Shown in pieces: positions 18,163 to 30,300 of a DNA stretch of 64,000 bases (the first letter of the stretch is position 1; each line of letters opens with the position of its first letter). Location of the stretch: NCBI RefSeq assembly GCF_026241135.1, contig NZ_JAPFGA010000007.1:124001-188000 (forward strand), given 5' to 3'. The position numbers and the translations under genes were made by a program. Under the pieces are notes generated by a model. It worked only from the letters and a program-made list of their open reading frames with translations. It made no database searches and was not told the origin of the DNA. The DNA comes from Galbibacter kalidii. Its GTDB lineage: Bacteria; Bacteroidota; Bacteroidia; Flavobacteriales; Flavobacteriaceae.

Positions 18163-19848
18163 GTGAAAAAAATATATCTACTCTTCCTACTCTCTTTAAT
18201 TATCCTCAGCTGTAAAACGACTAAAGAAGCTGAGATCGGACTTGTAAAAGACAATGCCCTGGTGGTTTCCGCCAGGGTTGAAGCCTCAAAGATAGGGGCT
18301 GATATTTTACAGCAAGGCGGAAATGCCTTTGACGCTATGATCGCTACCAAATTTGCTCTAGCCGTTTCTTTTCCTTTTGCCGGAAATCTGGGCGGTGGTG
18401 GTTTTTTGGTATATCGAATGAATGACGGTACTACCGGAACGCTGGATTTCAGGGAAAAAGCTCCGCTTGCAGCAACCAAAAACATGTATTTGGATTCCAT
18501 GGGGGAAGTTCTTCCTGAAAAAAGCAGGGTTGGTGCCCTTGCCGTAGGTGTTCCCGGAAGTGTCGCAGGATTGTTTGCTATTCATGAAAAGTTTGGCTCT
18601 ATGCCGATGGAAAAATTGATTCAACCCGCTATCGACCTTGCTAAACATGGAGTGGTTGTTACCGAAAAGCAAGCCAGAAGAATAAAAAGCTATCAGGATT
18701 TAATTATTGAGGTGAATGGCGATAGTATTTTGTTTTCCAATACTTTTGAAAAAAATGATACCATAAAATACAAAGCCTTGGCTAAGACATTGGAAGCTAT
18801 TAAGGAAAGAGGAAAAGATGGTTTTTACAAAGGTGAAGTTGCCCAAAAAATAGTGGATATCATACAAAAGAACGGCGGACTTATCACATTGGAAGATCTG
18901 GAAAAATATGAAGCCGTTTGGCGAGACCCCATTGTTTTTGATTACAAAGACCTGAAAGTAATCTCCATGGCACCACCAAGTAGCGGAGGCGTCACTTTGG
19001 CTCAGATTATGAAGATGATTGAGCCTTATAATTTAGCTGAATTCAAACATAATTCGGTTAAAGCCATCCAACTGATTACAGAAGCTGAACGCAGGGCCTA
19101 TGCTGACAGGAATTACTTTTTGGGTGACCCTGATTTTTCCCAAATACCTGAAAATGTTTTAATAAGCAGTGATTATCTCAATGAACGAATGAGTTCGTTT
19201 AGTTTTGATCAAGCCACGCCTTCCTCAGAAGTTTCCCATGGCGAGGTAGAAATTGTAGAGAGTGATCAGACTACGCATTTTTCTATTGTAGATCAGTTTG
19301 GAAATGCGGTATCAGTTACAACAACTTTAAACGGCGCCTATGGTTCTAAGTTGTTTTCAGAAGAGCTTGGGTTCTTTTTTAATAACGAAATGGATGATTT
19401 CAGTGCCAAACCAGGGATTCCTAATATGTTTGGGCTTACCGGAGCCGAAGCAAACAGTATCGCACCGGAAAAACGCATGTTGAGCAGCATGACACCAACC
19501 ATTGTGGAAAAAAATGGTAAATTGCTTATGGTTGTTGGAACCCCGGGTGGAGCGACCATCATCACATCAGTATTGCAAACTATTTTAAATGTATACGAGT
19601 TTGATATGGGAATGCAGGAAGCTGTAAATCAGCCTCGTTTTCACCATCAATGGCTACCGGATGAAATCCGCATAGAGCCTAACGGATTTGATATGGAAAC
19701 CATTTCAACCCTAAAAAATTTAGGGTATGAGATTAACGAATCTAACTCACGAATTATAGGTATTGTAGACGCAATCCTAATGTTGCCAGACGGAAAAATG
19801 GAAGCAGGTGCCGACAAACGCGGGGATGACACTGCTGTTGGCTTCTAA
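18163..19848 (+). CDS. ggt: Gamma-glutamyltransferase (lipoprotein)
   Basis: A 561-residue Ntn-hydrolase that cleaves gamma-glutamyl bonds of glutathione and related compounds on the periplasmic side. The start is a GTG at 18163; an ATG two bases earlier is out of frame. The N-terminus has a lipobox (IILSC). The autocatalytic cleavage and nucleophile motif is QTTHFS, with Thr370 expected to become the N-terminus of the small subunit; GGGGFLVYR and the late SSMTPTIV and GTPGG segments bind substrate. It forms an operon with acpH and the next small gene. Confidence 0.93.
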   Translation: MKKIYLLFLLSLIILSCKTTKEAEIGLVKDNALVVSARVEASKIGADILQQGGNAFDAMIATKFALAVSFPFAGNLGGGGFLVYRMNDGTTGTLDFREKAPLAATKNMYLDSMGEVLPEKSRVGALAVGVPGSVAGLFAIHEKFGSMPMEKLIQPAIDLAKHGVVVTEKQARRIKSYQDLIIEVNGDSILFSNTFEKNDTIKYKALAKTLEAIKERGKDGFYKGEVAQKIVDIIQKNGGLITLEDLEKYEAVWRDPIVFDYKDLKVISMAPPSSGGVTLAQIMKMIEPYNLAEFKHNSVKAIQLITEAERRAYADRNYFLGDPDFSQIPENVLISSDYLNERMSSFSFDQATPSSEVSHGEVEIVESDQTTHFSIVDQFGNAVSVTTTLNGAYGSKLFSEELGFFFNNEMDDFSAKPGIPNMFGLTGAEANSIAPEKRMLSSMTPTIVEKNGKLLMVVGTPGGATIITSVLQTILNVYEFDMGMQEAVNQPRFHHQWLPDEIRIEPNGFDMETISTLKNLGYEINESNSRIIGIVDAILMLPDGKMEAGADKRGDDTAVGF

Positions 19849-19868
19849 TTCACTTTAAACAATAAAAA

Positions 19869-20579
19869 ATGATAAAGAAATTACTTAAATACCTAGTCAT
19901 AATTCTGGTAGTTTTCGGACTTATTTGCGCCGTGGTTTATTTTACAATCCACGAACCGCTTCCAGTAGGAAAACAAGGTCCGGAAGCTGAAATGCTTGCT
20001 CAAAAGATGCTTAAAGCTGTCAATTATACCAACTACACCAAAACCCGTTTTATAGAATGGTCGTTTAATGGCAAGCATTTTTATAAATGGGACAAGCAAG
20101 AAGAATTTGCAGATGTAAAATGGGATAATAATTTGGTGAAACTCAATCTGAACAACTATTCCATTAGCAAAGTGTATAGGGACGGTGTGGAACTATTCAT
20201 GGATCCAAAGGACGAATTGATAGACACTGCCGTGAAATATTTCAACAACGATTCTTTTTGGCTGGTCGCTCCCTTTAAGATCATGGATAAAGGTGTTGAA
20301 AGAAGTTTGGTTACCTTAAAAAATGGAGATGAAGCACTTTTAGTGACCTTTACCGAAGGTGGCACTACCCCGGGGGACTCATACCTCTGGATATTAGATG
20401 ATAATGGTTTTCCTCAAAGTTTTAAAATGTGGGTGAAGATCATTCCCGTTGGTGGACTCGAAGCGAGCTGGGATAATTGGAAAGTGATGGAAACCACCAC
20501 CTATTTGCCTACGAGCCACAAATTCTTGTTCCTCAATTTTGATATGGGGGAAGTCAAGGCCTATAATCAACTCCCTTAG
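19869..20579 (+). CDS. Membrane-anchored hypothetical protein
   Basis: A 236-residue protein with an N-terminal transmembrane anchor (residues 4-27, LLKYLVIILVVFGLICAVVY) and a periplasmic domain rich in Trp and Tyr (YTNYTKTRFIEWSFNGKHFYKWD). No catalytic motif is evident. It follows ggt by 20 bp and is probably co-transcribed. I do not recognise a named family; similar single-anchor beta-rich proteins are common in flavobacteria. Confidence 0.7.
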   Translation: MIKKLLKYLVIILVVFGLICAVVYFTIHEPLPVGKQGPEAEMLAQKMLKAVNYTNYTKTRFIEWSFNGKHFYKWDKQEEFADVKWDNNLVKLNLNNYSISKVYRDGVELFMDPKDELIDTAVKYFNNDSFWLVAPFKIMDKGVERSLVTLKNGDEALLVTFTEGGTTPGDSYLWILDDNGFPQSFKMWVKIIPVGGLEASWDNWKVMETTTYLPTSHKFLFLNFDMGEVKAYNQLP

Positions 20580-20730
20580 GGCGAGCCATGAAAAATTTAA
20601 ACTAATAAGTTTAGTTTATTACAATACAAATTGATAGAGAATTAAGCCCACTTAGTGGGTTAGACGAATCTTACTTAAAGCGGCTTCAATTTTAATCGAT
20701 AAAACAGTAACTTTGCGGTTTTGGGTTTAT

Positions 20731-23583
20731 ATGACGAATTTTAATGAAAATATAGAAGTAAAAGGTGCCAGAGTGCACAATTTGAAAGATATAGATGTGA
20801 CCATTCCCAGGGAAAAACTGGTGGTCATCACCGGACTTTCCGGTAGTGGGAAGTCATCATTGGCCTTCGATACTATTTATGCTGAAGGACAACGTAGGTA
20901 TATTGAGACTTTCTCTGCCTACGCAAGACAATTTATTGGCGGGATAGAACGTCCGGATGTAGATAAGATCGACGGACTCTCCCCCGTTATCGCTATCGAA
21001 CAAAAAACGACTTCAAAATCCCCTAGATCTACGGTGGGGACGATTACCGAAATCTATGACTTTTTACGTTTGTTCTTTGCCCGTGCGGCAGATGCGTATA
21101 GCTACAATACAGGTAAAAAAATGGTCAGCTATAGCGATGAGCAGATAAAAGATTTGATTCTAAAGGATTTTATGGGCAAACGGATCAACATTCTCGCGCC
21201 CGTAATCAGAAGTAGAAAAGGTCATTACAGGGAGCTATTTGAACAAATATCCAAGCAAGGTTTTGTCAAAGTAAGAGTCGATGGTGAGATTCGTGATCTT
21301 GAAAAAGGAATGAAGGTAGATCGTTACAAAACCCATGACGTCGAAATTGTGATCGATCGACTTCAGGTAGATGATTCCGATAACACTTCAAAACGCCTGA
21401 GTGAATCCATCAACACAGCCATGTACCATGGTAATGATGTGTTAACGGTTATTGAACACGGTACATCCGAAGCTCGTTATTTCAGCCGGAATCTGATGTG
21501 TCCAACTTCCGGGATCTCATACCCCAATCCGGAACCGAACACTTTTTCATTTAATTCCCCGAAAGGGATGTGTCCTACTTGTAGCGGTTTAGGGAAAATA
21601 TATGAAGTAAACCTTCAAAAGGTAATTCCCAATGAAAATGCCAATATTAAATCGGGCGGAATAGCTCCTTTAGGTGAATATAAAAAATCATGGATATTCA
21701 AACAGTTGGAAGTTATAGCCCAACGTTATGAATTCAAACTTACCGATCCTATCAAGGACATTCCGAAAGAAGCCATGGAAGTGATTCTCAATGGTGGGAA
21801 TGAAAAGTTTTCTGTGGAATCCAAAACCTTGGGAATTACCAGGGATTATAAAATTGATTTCGAAGGAATCGTAAGCTTCATCAAAAACCAATTTGAAGAA
21901 AGTAACTCCACCTCTATCCGCCGATGGGCAAAAGGATATATGGATCGTGTGGATTGTCCTGACTGTGATGGCAGCCGACTAAAAAAAGAATCGCTCTATT
22001 TCAAGGTCAACAAAAAGAATATTGCTGAACTCTCCGCCATGGATATGGTAGAATTAGCTGAGTTTTTCAGAGAACTTCCAAAAAATCTGTCAAAAAAACA
22101 GTTAAAGATTGCTGAAGAGATTTTAAAGGAGATTAACTCCAGAATAAGTTTCTTGCTGGATGTCGGTTTAAATTACCTTTCGCTTTCCAGAAGCTCAAAA
22201 TCCCTTTCCGGAGGGGAAGCACAGCGGATACGCCTGGCTACACAAATAGGTTCGCAATTGGTCGGGGTGCTTTATATTTTAGACGAACCGAGCATCGGTC
22301 TACATCAACGGGATAACGATCGTTTGATCAAATCCTTGGAATCCCTGCGGAATATCGGGAATTCAGTCATCGTTGTAGAGCATGACAAAGATATGATCAT
22401 AAGAGCAGACCACGTGATCGACATAGGCCCGGAAGCCGGAAGATTGGGAGGTGAAATTATTTCTGAAGGGCCTCCTTCATCCTTAAAAAACTATCACACC
22501 CTCACGGCTGATTACATCACGGGAACCAAGAATATCGCTGTTCCTGAAAAAAGACGAAAAGGCAATGGGAAATCCATCGCTTTAAAAGGCTGTACAGGAA
22601 ATAACCTGAAAAACATTGACGTTGAATTCCCCCTTGGGAAAATGATAGGAGTTACCGGTGTTTCGGGAAGCGGAAAATCTACTTTGATCAACGAAACCCT
22701 CTACCCTATCCTGAATGCCCATTTCTTTAATGCGGTTAAAAAACCCATGCCCTACAAAAGCATCAAAGGCTTGAAAAACATCGATAAGGTGATCGATATC
22801 AACCAGTCGCCTATCGGAAGGACACCTAGGTCAAATCCGGCAACCTATACCGGGGTTTTTAGTGAAATACGACGTCTTTTTACACAAACCCCTGAAGCTA
22901 TGATTCGAGGCTATAAACCGGGGAGGTTCAGTTTTAATGTAAAAGGCGGAAGATGTGAAACCTGTCAGGGCGCTGGGGTTCGCGTTATCGAAATGAACTT
23001 CCTGCCCGATGTTACGGTTGATTGTGAAACCTGTCAAGGAAAACGCTTTAACAGGGAAACCCTCGAAATACGCTACAAAGGAAAATCAATTGCCGATGTT
23101 TTGCATATGACCATCAATCAAGCTGTTGATTTCTTTGAAAACATTCCGAAGATACACCGAAAACTGATCACATTACAGGATGTTGGTTTGGGCTATATCA
23201 CTTTAGGTCAGCAGTCCACCACACTTTCAGGAGGAGAGGCACAGCGGGTTAAATTGGCTACGGAATTATCCAAAAAAGACACCGGAAACACTTTTTACAT
23301 TCTAGATGAACCTACAACCGGACTTCATTTTGAAGATATCAGGGTACTCATGGGGGTGTTGAATACACTGACCGACAAAGGAAATACTGTTTTGATCATA
23401 GAACACAATATGGACGTCATCAAAATGATGGATCATATTATCGATATCGGGATGGAAGGTGGAAAAAGTGGTGGGGATGTGATTGTTACCGGAGCCCCAG
23501 AACACATCATCAAGAATACAAAAAGTTATACCGCTAAATATTTAAAAAAAGAATTAAAAGATGAGAAAAGAAAGGCATCATAA
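20731..23583 (+). CDS. uvrA: Excinuclease ABC subunit A
   Basis: A 950-residue UvrA, the damage-sensing ATPase of nucleotide excision repair. I place the start at the ATG at 20731 ([20 protein letters not shown]); an upstream TTG at 20713 would add 6 residues. Walker A motifs are GLSGSGKSS (about 35-43) and [14 protein letters not shown] signatures [11 protein letters not shown] and [11 protein letters not shown]; zinc-binding CPTCSGLG and [17 protein letters not shown]. The gene overlaps the next one by 23 nt. Confidence 0.97.
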   Translation: MTNFNENIEVKGARVHNLKDIDVTIPREKLVVITGLSGSGKSSLAFDTIYAEGQRRYIETFSAYARQFIGGIERPDVDKIDGLSPVIAIEQKTTSKSPRSTVGTITEIYDFLRLFFARAADAYSYNTGKKMVSYSDEQIKDLILKDFMGKRINILAPVIRSRKGHYRELFEQISKQGFVKVRVDGEIRDLEKGMKVDRYKTHDVEIVIDRLQVDDSDNTSKRLSESINTAMYHGNDVLTVIEHGTSEARYFSRNLMCPTSGISYPNPEPNTFSFNSPKGMCPTCSGLGKIYEVNLQKVIPNENANIKSGGIAPLGEYKKSWIFKQLEVIAQRYEFKLTDPIKDIPKEAMEVILNGGNEKFSVESKTLGITRDYKIDFEGIVSFIKNQFEESNSTSIRRWAKGYMDRVDCPDCDGSRLKKESLYFKVNKKNIAELSAMDMVELAEFFRELPKNLSKKQLKIAEEILKEINSRISFLLDVGLNYLSLSRSSKSLSGGEAQRIRLATQIGSQLVGVLYILDEPSIGLHQRDNDRLIKSLESLRNIGNSVIVVEHDKDMIIRADHVIDIGPEAGRLGGEIISEGPPSSLKNYHTLTADYITGTKNIAVPEKRRKGNGKSIALKGCTGNNLKNIDVEFPLGKMIGVTGVSGSGKSTLINETLYPILNAHFFNAVKKPMPYKSIKGLKNIDKVIDINQSPIGRTPRSNPATYTGVFSEIRRLFTQTPEAMIRGYKPGRFSFNVKGGRCETCQGAGVRVIEMNFLPDVTVDCETCQGKRFNRETLEIRYKGKSIADVLHMTINQAVDFFENIPKIHRKLITLQDVGLGYITLGQQSTTLSGGEAQRVKLATELSKKDTGNTFYILDEPTTGLHFEDIRVLMGVLNTLTDKGNTVLIIEHNMDVIKMMDHIIDIGMEGGKSGGDVIVTGAPEHIIKNTKSYTAKYLKKELKDEKRKAS

Positions 23584-24250
23584 GGGATGGAATGAAATAA
23601 AAACGAACGACTCCTGGGCTATTTTTAAGATCATGGGAGAATTTGTAAACGGATTTGAAAAAATGAGCAGCATAGGTCCTTGCGTGTCTATTTTTGGGTC
23701 TGCGCGAACAAAACCCGATAGCAAATACTATAAACTGGCTCAAAATATAGCCAACAAGATTGTGGAAGCCGGTTACGGAGTGATTACAGGAGGAGGCCCT
23801 GGGATTATGGAGGCCGGGAATAAAGGTGCCCATATGGCCGGTGGTACTTCGGTCGGATTGAATATCGAACTCCCTTTTGAGCAGCATGACAATCCGTATA
23901 TCGATAGCGATAAAAGTTTGGATTTCGATTACTTCTTTGTCAGAAAGGTAATGTTTGTAAAATACTCACAAGGATTTGTGGTTATGCCCGGCGGTTTCGG
24001 CACAATGGACGAGCTTTTTGAGGCAATTACACTTATTCAGACCAATAAAATTGGGAAGTTCCCGATTATTTTAATAGGTAGTGAATTTTGGGGCGGACTC
24101 ATGAAATGGGTTAAAACCACATTGTTGGAAGAATACGGAAATATTAGTCCAAAAGACCTCGACCTAATCTCCATCGTTGATACCGAAGATGAGGTGATTG
24201 ATGTGTTGGACAGCTTCTACAAGAAATATAATTTGAGTCCGAATTTCTAG
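23561..24250 (+). CDS. LOG-family (TIGR00730) Rossmann-fold protein
   Basis: A 229-residue LOG/Lonely-guy-type protein. The nucleotide-binding GGGPGIMEAGNKGA and the catalytic PGGFGTMDELFEAIT motifs are present. Members hydrolyse nucleoside 5'-monophosphates to free base and ribose-5-phosphate, or bind nucleotides. The start overlaps the end of uvrA by 23 nt, so the gene is translationally coupled to it. A long-loop hairpin follows the stop codon. Confidence 0.9.
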   Translation: MRKERHHKGWNEIKTNDSWAIFKIMGEFVNGFEKMSSIGPCVSIFGSARTKPDSKYYKLAQNIANKIVEAGYGVITGGGPGIMEAGNKGAHMAGGTSVGLNIELPFEQHDNPYIDSDKSLDFDYFFVRKVMFVKYSQGFVVMPGGFGTMDELFEAITLIQTNKIGKFPIILIGSEFWGGLMKWVKTTLLEEYGNISPKDLDLISIVDTEDEVIDVLDSFYKKYNLSPNF

Positions 24251-24273
24251 GAGGGCATTATTGCATACAATTT

Positions 24274-24318
24274 AAAAGTACAGTTTTCTATCATTAAAAT
24301 GGCATGACTGTACTTTTT
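24274..24318 (+). terminator. Probable terminator after uvrA-LOG
   Basis: AAAAGTACAG (24274-24283) and CTGTACTTTT (24308-24317) pair over 10 bp around a 24-nt loop and end in a T run. The loop is longer than usual, so this is a moderate call. Confidence 0.6.
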
Positions 24319-24390
24319 GTAGTTTATAGGGTATATTTTTTTCGATGAAATGAATTGTGTATTTTTCTATAAAATTTAAATCTAACCCTT

Positions 24391-27300
24391 GTGAAGAAAC
24401 TACTACCCTACCTATTAATCCTGATTGCTTGTCAGTTTACTTATTCTCAAGATTATAAAAAATTTTGGCAAGAAGTTGAAGGCCATGAATTAGAAGGAAA
24501 GCCCAAAAGCGCTCTTGAAGTTGTTGACAAAATCTACAGAAAATCCAAAAGGCAAAAAAACACGTCCCAAATCATTAAGTGTTTCCTATATCATTCAAAA
24601 TTTATTAATACCACCAAAGAGGATTCCCAAGATCTCATAATAACTGATATTTCTTCATTGATTGAAGAATCAAAATTCCCGACAACAGCAATTTTGGAGT
24701 CCGTTTATGCTCAAATATTAGAACAATACCTGAATAAAAATCAGTATACTATCCGAAACAGGTCAAAAACGGATTCCTCCACATCGTCTACGGATTATAA
24801 AACCTGGGGCATTGATAAGCTTACCCAGGAAATTGAGAAACACTATCGAAATTCCCTTCAAGATGAAGAACGATTAAAAAATATTCCTATCGGGGATTTT
24901 GAAGTTATTCTCACAAGCGGTGATAAATCCGAACAATACCGCCCTACCCTGTTTGATTTCCTCGCACACAGGGCAATTAGCTTTTACAGCGATGAGAAAT
25001 ATTATGTCACCCGGCCAAAAGATGAGTTTATTATCAACGACCCGGTTGCCTTGGGCGCCACAGCTGATTTTGTAAAAGAAGATTTCTATACCACGGACAG
25101 TGTTTTTTCCAAAAGAAATGCCCTTAAACTCTATCAAAAACTAGAAAATTTCCACCTATCCAAAACAAATCATCTCGCTTATGTAGATGTGCTTTTAAAA
25201 CGCTTGAATTTTGTAAAAGAAAACGGGGTTTTTGAAAACAAAGAACTTATTTATGACAACAGACTGAAATCATTATCCAATCAGTTTAAAGGAAAGGAAG
25301 CTTCAAGTATCATCAACTATCAAATAGCAAAAGACTTATATGATACAACAACGGGAGATAACAGCCCTAAATTCAATAGCAAAAGAAAAAAAGCCCTCGA
25401 AATATGCGATAAAGTTATCCAGGACTTCCCAAAATCGGAAGGGGCGCATTATTGTAAGACTTTGAAGGAGAAAATAGAAAACCCATTCTTCAACTTTAAA
25501 ACTGAAAAATACACTATTCCTAACAAACCTATTTTAGCACAGGTTAAGTTTAAAAATATAGATAGCGTTCATGTATTTGCATATAAAATACCAGCTAAAA
25601 TACTTCCGAAAGGTAATTATTACTGGAACCGGAGCACATTCGATTCAATTGTAAAAAGAAAAATTCGATCTGCCGCTCCTATCAAACATAAAAAATTCAA
25701 ATTACCCAATAAAAACGATTATTACCAATACAGCACGGAAATTGTGTTACCAAAATTTGAAAGCGGCCATTACATTCTGATTGCCGGTAAAAATGAAGCC
25801 CCTAAAGCTTTTGAAGATGTTTTGGGCTATGGAGCTATAGCCGTTAGCAATATGTCTGTACTTTCAACGAATTATGACGACTACCTCTCGCTAAAGGTAT
25901 TAGACAGATTTACCGGAAATCCAATCAAAAAGGCTAATGTTGTTGTAAGTGAAGATTTTAAAACATATAAGACAGGAAAAACCAATTCAGATGGAACCTT
26001 TATATTAAAAAGACCCAAAAAAGAATACTACGACCTGGAATATACCATATCATCTGCAAACGATACCGTTTTCAAGGATTTTTCACTCTATCAAAAAAAC
26101 GAATATGAAGATGATGGTGAAGATGATTGGTGGGAAGCAAAACCTTATATATACCTGGACAGGAGTATCTACAGACCCGGACAAACTATCTATTTTAAGG
26201 GGATATTGATTGAACAGAAAAACGGAGTCTCTTCAGTGGTTCCTAATGTCTATGTTTCTGTTATAGCCTATGATACCAATGATAATGAGATAAAGGAATT
26301 CAGACTTAAAACCAATAAATACGGGTCGGTCAGTGGGGAATTCAAATTACCTTCCAATGTACTTACAGGTGAATTTTATATTGAAATGGATGAAGATATG
26401 AATATGGATGGTGATGATGACCCTTACTGGGAAAAAATAGACGATATTGAATATAGAGACGTTTATTTTTCTGTGGAAGAATACAAACGTCCGCGATTTG
26501 AAGTCGTAATGGATCCTGTTACTGAAAGCTATAAATTTGGTGATAGCATTTTGATGAGCGGAGATGCAAAAGCATTCTTGGGAAGTAACATCAGCGGAGC
26601 TGAAGTTAAATATACCGTTAAACGGGAAACCGAGCATAATTGGTATTTTTCAAGTTATCACAATTCCCCGGATCAGGTTATTAAAAACGGAGTGACCACC
26701 ACCGATGACAAAGGGAATTTTGAAGTCGATTTTATTGCGACTCCCGACAGCACCCTAACCAAAGCTCAAAAACCTATTTTTAATTATGTGGTTTCAGTTG
26801 ATGTAACCGACATCAACGGAGAAACACGTAGTGCACAAACCAGTTTAAGGCTAGGCTATCACAATATTGAAATGGATTTGCAGTTGAATCCAAACATGAG
26901 TACTTCTTCCGAAGAAATCATCAAAATCGAAAGCAAGAACCTGAATGGGGAAATTATTACATCAACAGGAAGCCTCAAAATATATCAACTACAACATCCC
27001 GACAGGTTTTTGAAAGAACGATTTTGGGAACTACCGGAGATTCAATCCATCCCCAAGGAAGAGTTTATTGCCCTTTTTCCTAATATTTCATACGACAGTA
27101 CCGAAGTAAAAGTCAACTGGCCCAGAGGAAGCATGGTTTTAGAGCAAGAATTGGATACTTCAGGTACATCAGAAATAACCTTGAAAAACCTAAGCAAATG
27201 GCAACCGGGCTATTATGTAGCTTTGGGTACGGCAATTAATAAACAAGGAGATTCCATAACAATCGAAAAAGAATTCACCCTTAAAGATGCCAATAACAAT

Positions 27301-30300
27301 ACTCCATATCAGGAAGCTGCTGTCGATTATAAGATATTGAATTCAACTTTTATAGAAGACGGCTATGTGGAACTCTTGTTTACCACTCCCCTGGACACTG
27401 TCAATTTAAACCTATCGGCTTATTACAAGGAGAAAAGTTTGCTGGATAAAAATGTACTTCTTGAAAAAGGAAATACCAAGGTAAAAATCCCGGTAAGAAA
27501 ATCATTCACCGATAAAATCACCGTAAAATACAACTATGTGAAGTACAACCGGTTTAAACAACAGTCTTTTGATGTTCGGTTTGCCAAAGCCGAGAACTTC
27601 CTTAATATTGAAACGCTAAGCTTCCGAAATCATTTAAAGCCCGACCAGCCGGAAACATGGAGTTTCAAAATCACCGGTGTGGACAAAAACACAGATGCCG
27701 AAGTATTGGCTTCCATGTATGATATGTCCTTAGACGAATTTAAAGAACACGACTGGAATGCTAATATCGGATTTAACAATTATAATTACTACAGCACTCC
27801 CGGAACCAGTGCTGATAACTATTTTAATACTGAAAACTTTAGGACGTTCAATAACAATATTTATGGTTATGGAACCACACCATATAAGAGTTACAAGGCT
27901 TTGTATTGGTTTGGCTTTGACTTTAATGGCAATATATATACCAACAAGAGATATTTAAGAAAGCTCGCCAGACAAAAAGCTTTGGAAGCCTCAGAAGACA
28001 AATCTAAATCTGTTAGGGTTGGTGGCGGCACAATCTCAGGAACAGTAACTGGTCAGGATGGACTGCCGCTTCCGGGTGTGAATGTGGTTATCAAAGGAAC
28101 TTCCAGAGGTGCTCAAACCGATTTTGACGGTAATTTCACCCTTGAAACCAAAAAAGGTGACGTGCTGGTATTTTCATATATAGGTATGGTTTCTACAGAA
28201 GCAACTGTGGTGAACAATACCGTTAGTGTTTCTATGATGGAAAGCATGGAAGCATTAGAAGAAGTTGTTACAGTAGGTTATGGAGTCCAAAAAGAAGCGG
28301 CAATGAGCGATTCTGAAGTAATAGGGGCATTGCAAGGAAGCGTAGCAGGAGTTGAAATACAAAAAAATACCGCTGGAGCAACGCAACAAATTACCATAAG
28401 AGGTAGTTCGTCTGTACAAGATGGCAAAAAACCACTTTTGATAATTGATGGGGTTATCCAGACAGAAATTAACTATACTGCAAATCCGGAAGATATAGCA
28501 GACACGACCGTTTTAAAAGGGGAAGCAGCAACTTCTATATACGGGGCGAAAGGAGCCAATGGAGTTATCGTCATCACAACCAAAAAAGGGATGGAGGAAG
28601 TGATGCAAGTCGATGCCCGTGATAATTTGAAAGAAACGGCTTTCTTCTTTCCTCATCTTACAACCGATAAAGACGGGGTGATTTCTTTCAATTTTGATTC
28701 ACCACAAGCACTTACCAAATGGAAATTGATGCTTTTGGCACACAACAAGGAGCTTGCTATTGGTACTGTGGAAAAAACTGCTGTTACTCAAAAAGATTTA
28801 ATGGTCATTCCCAATCCACCCCGGTTTTTAAGGGAACATGACACCATTGTTTTTTCAGCCAAAATCACCAATTTAACCACCGAGGCCATGTCCGGTACAT
28901 CAGTGCTTCAACTGTATGATGCTGTTAGCATGAAAGCTGTTGATGCTAATTTTAGTAATGTTGACTTCAATAAAAACTTTAATGTTACTGCAAAAGGTAG
29001 CACCAATGTTTCATGGAAACTTGTGGTTCCACAAGGAATCCAAGCCCTGCAGTACAAAATTGTAGCCAAATCGGGTAATTTTTCAGATGGAGAAGAGAAT
29101 ATTTTGCCGGTGTTGACCAACAGGACTTTGGTAACGGAATCCAAACCCATTTGGGTGAAGCCTAAAACAGAAAAAGAAGTGGTTTTAAACGGATTGAAAA
29201 ACAATAACTCCCCTACTCTAAAAAATCATTTGTTTACCTTGGAATACACTTCCAACCCGGTATGGTATGCCATTAAATCGTTGCCATATTTAATGGAGTT
29301 TCCCTATGATTGTGCTGAACAGACCTTTTCTAAATACTACTCCAATGCCATAGCAGCACATATTTTAAACAGTAACCCGAAGATCAAAGAAGTGTTTGAC
29401 AGCTGGAAAAAGAACAATACGGACAAATCTCTTTTGGAAACCAACGAAGAATTAAAATCTATTCTACTTCAAGAAACCCCATGGCTTAAAGATGTGCAAT
29501 CGGAAGCTGAGCAAAAACAGAGCTTAGCCGAGTTGTTCGATATGGAAAAACTTGCCGAACAGGAGATGTATACCTTAAACAAACTTGATGAACTCCAAAG
29601 TGCCTCAGGTGGTTTCCCTTGGTTTGCAGGCGGTAGGGAAAACGAATTCATCACCCGTCATATTGTAGCTGGCTTTGGACATATAAAACAATTGAATATT
29701 TCATCTGAATATCAGTACAGAACCAACGAGATTGTGAAGAAAGCTATAAAATACCTCGATAGTGAATTTATCAACAATTATAACAGACGTAAAAAGTATA
29801 TCAAAAAGGAAAAAGATATTCATTTAAACCATGGAGTTATTCATTATTTGTATTTGAGAAGTTTTTATTTGAAGGAACATCCCTTTAATGAAGAAACCCA
29901 AAAAATTGTTGATTATTACCTCGGAAAAAGCAAGGAAGACTGGTTAACGATGAGCCTTTATGGCAAAGCTATGATGGCTTTATACCTCCATAGGATGGAT
30001 AAAAAGAAGCTATCAGAAGATATTATAGAATCCCTGTTTGAAAATGCGGTGCATTCAGAAGAAAATGGCATGTACTGGAAAGACAATAAAGCGAGTTGGT
30101 ACTGGTACCAATCTCCGATAGAAACCCATGCCCTATTGATTGAAGTCTTTTCTGAAATAAAAAATGACAAGAAAATCACCGATGAGTTAAAACTTTGGTT
30201 GCTTCAGAACAAAAGAACCAACAATTGGGAAACCACTAAAGCAACAACCGAAGCAGTTTATGCCTTGTTAATGCATGATTCTGATTGGCTTTCGGTAACC

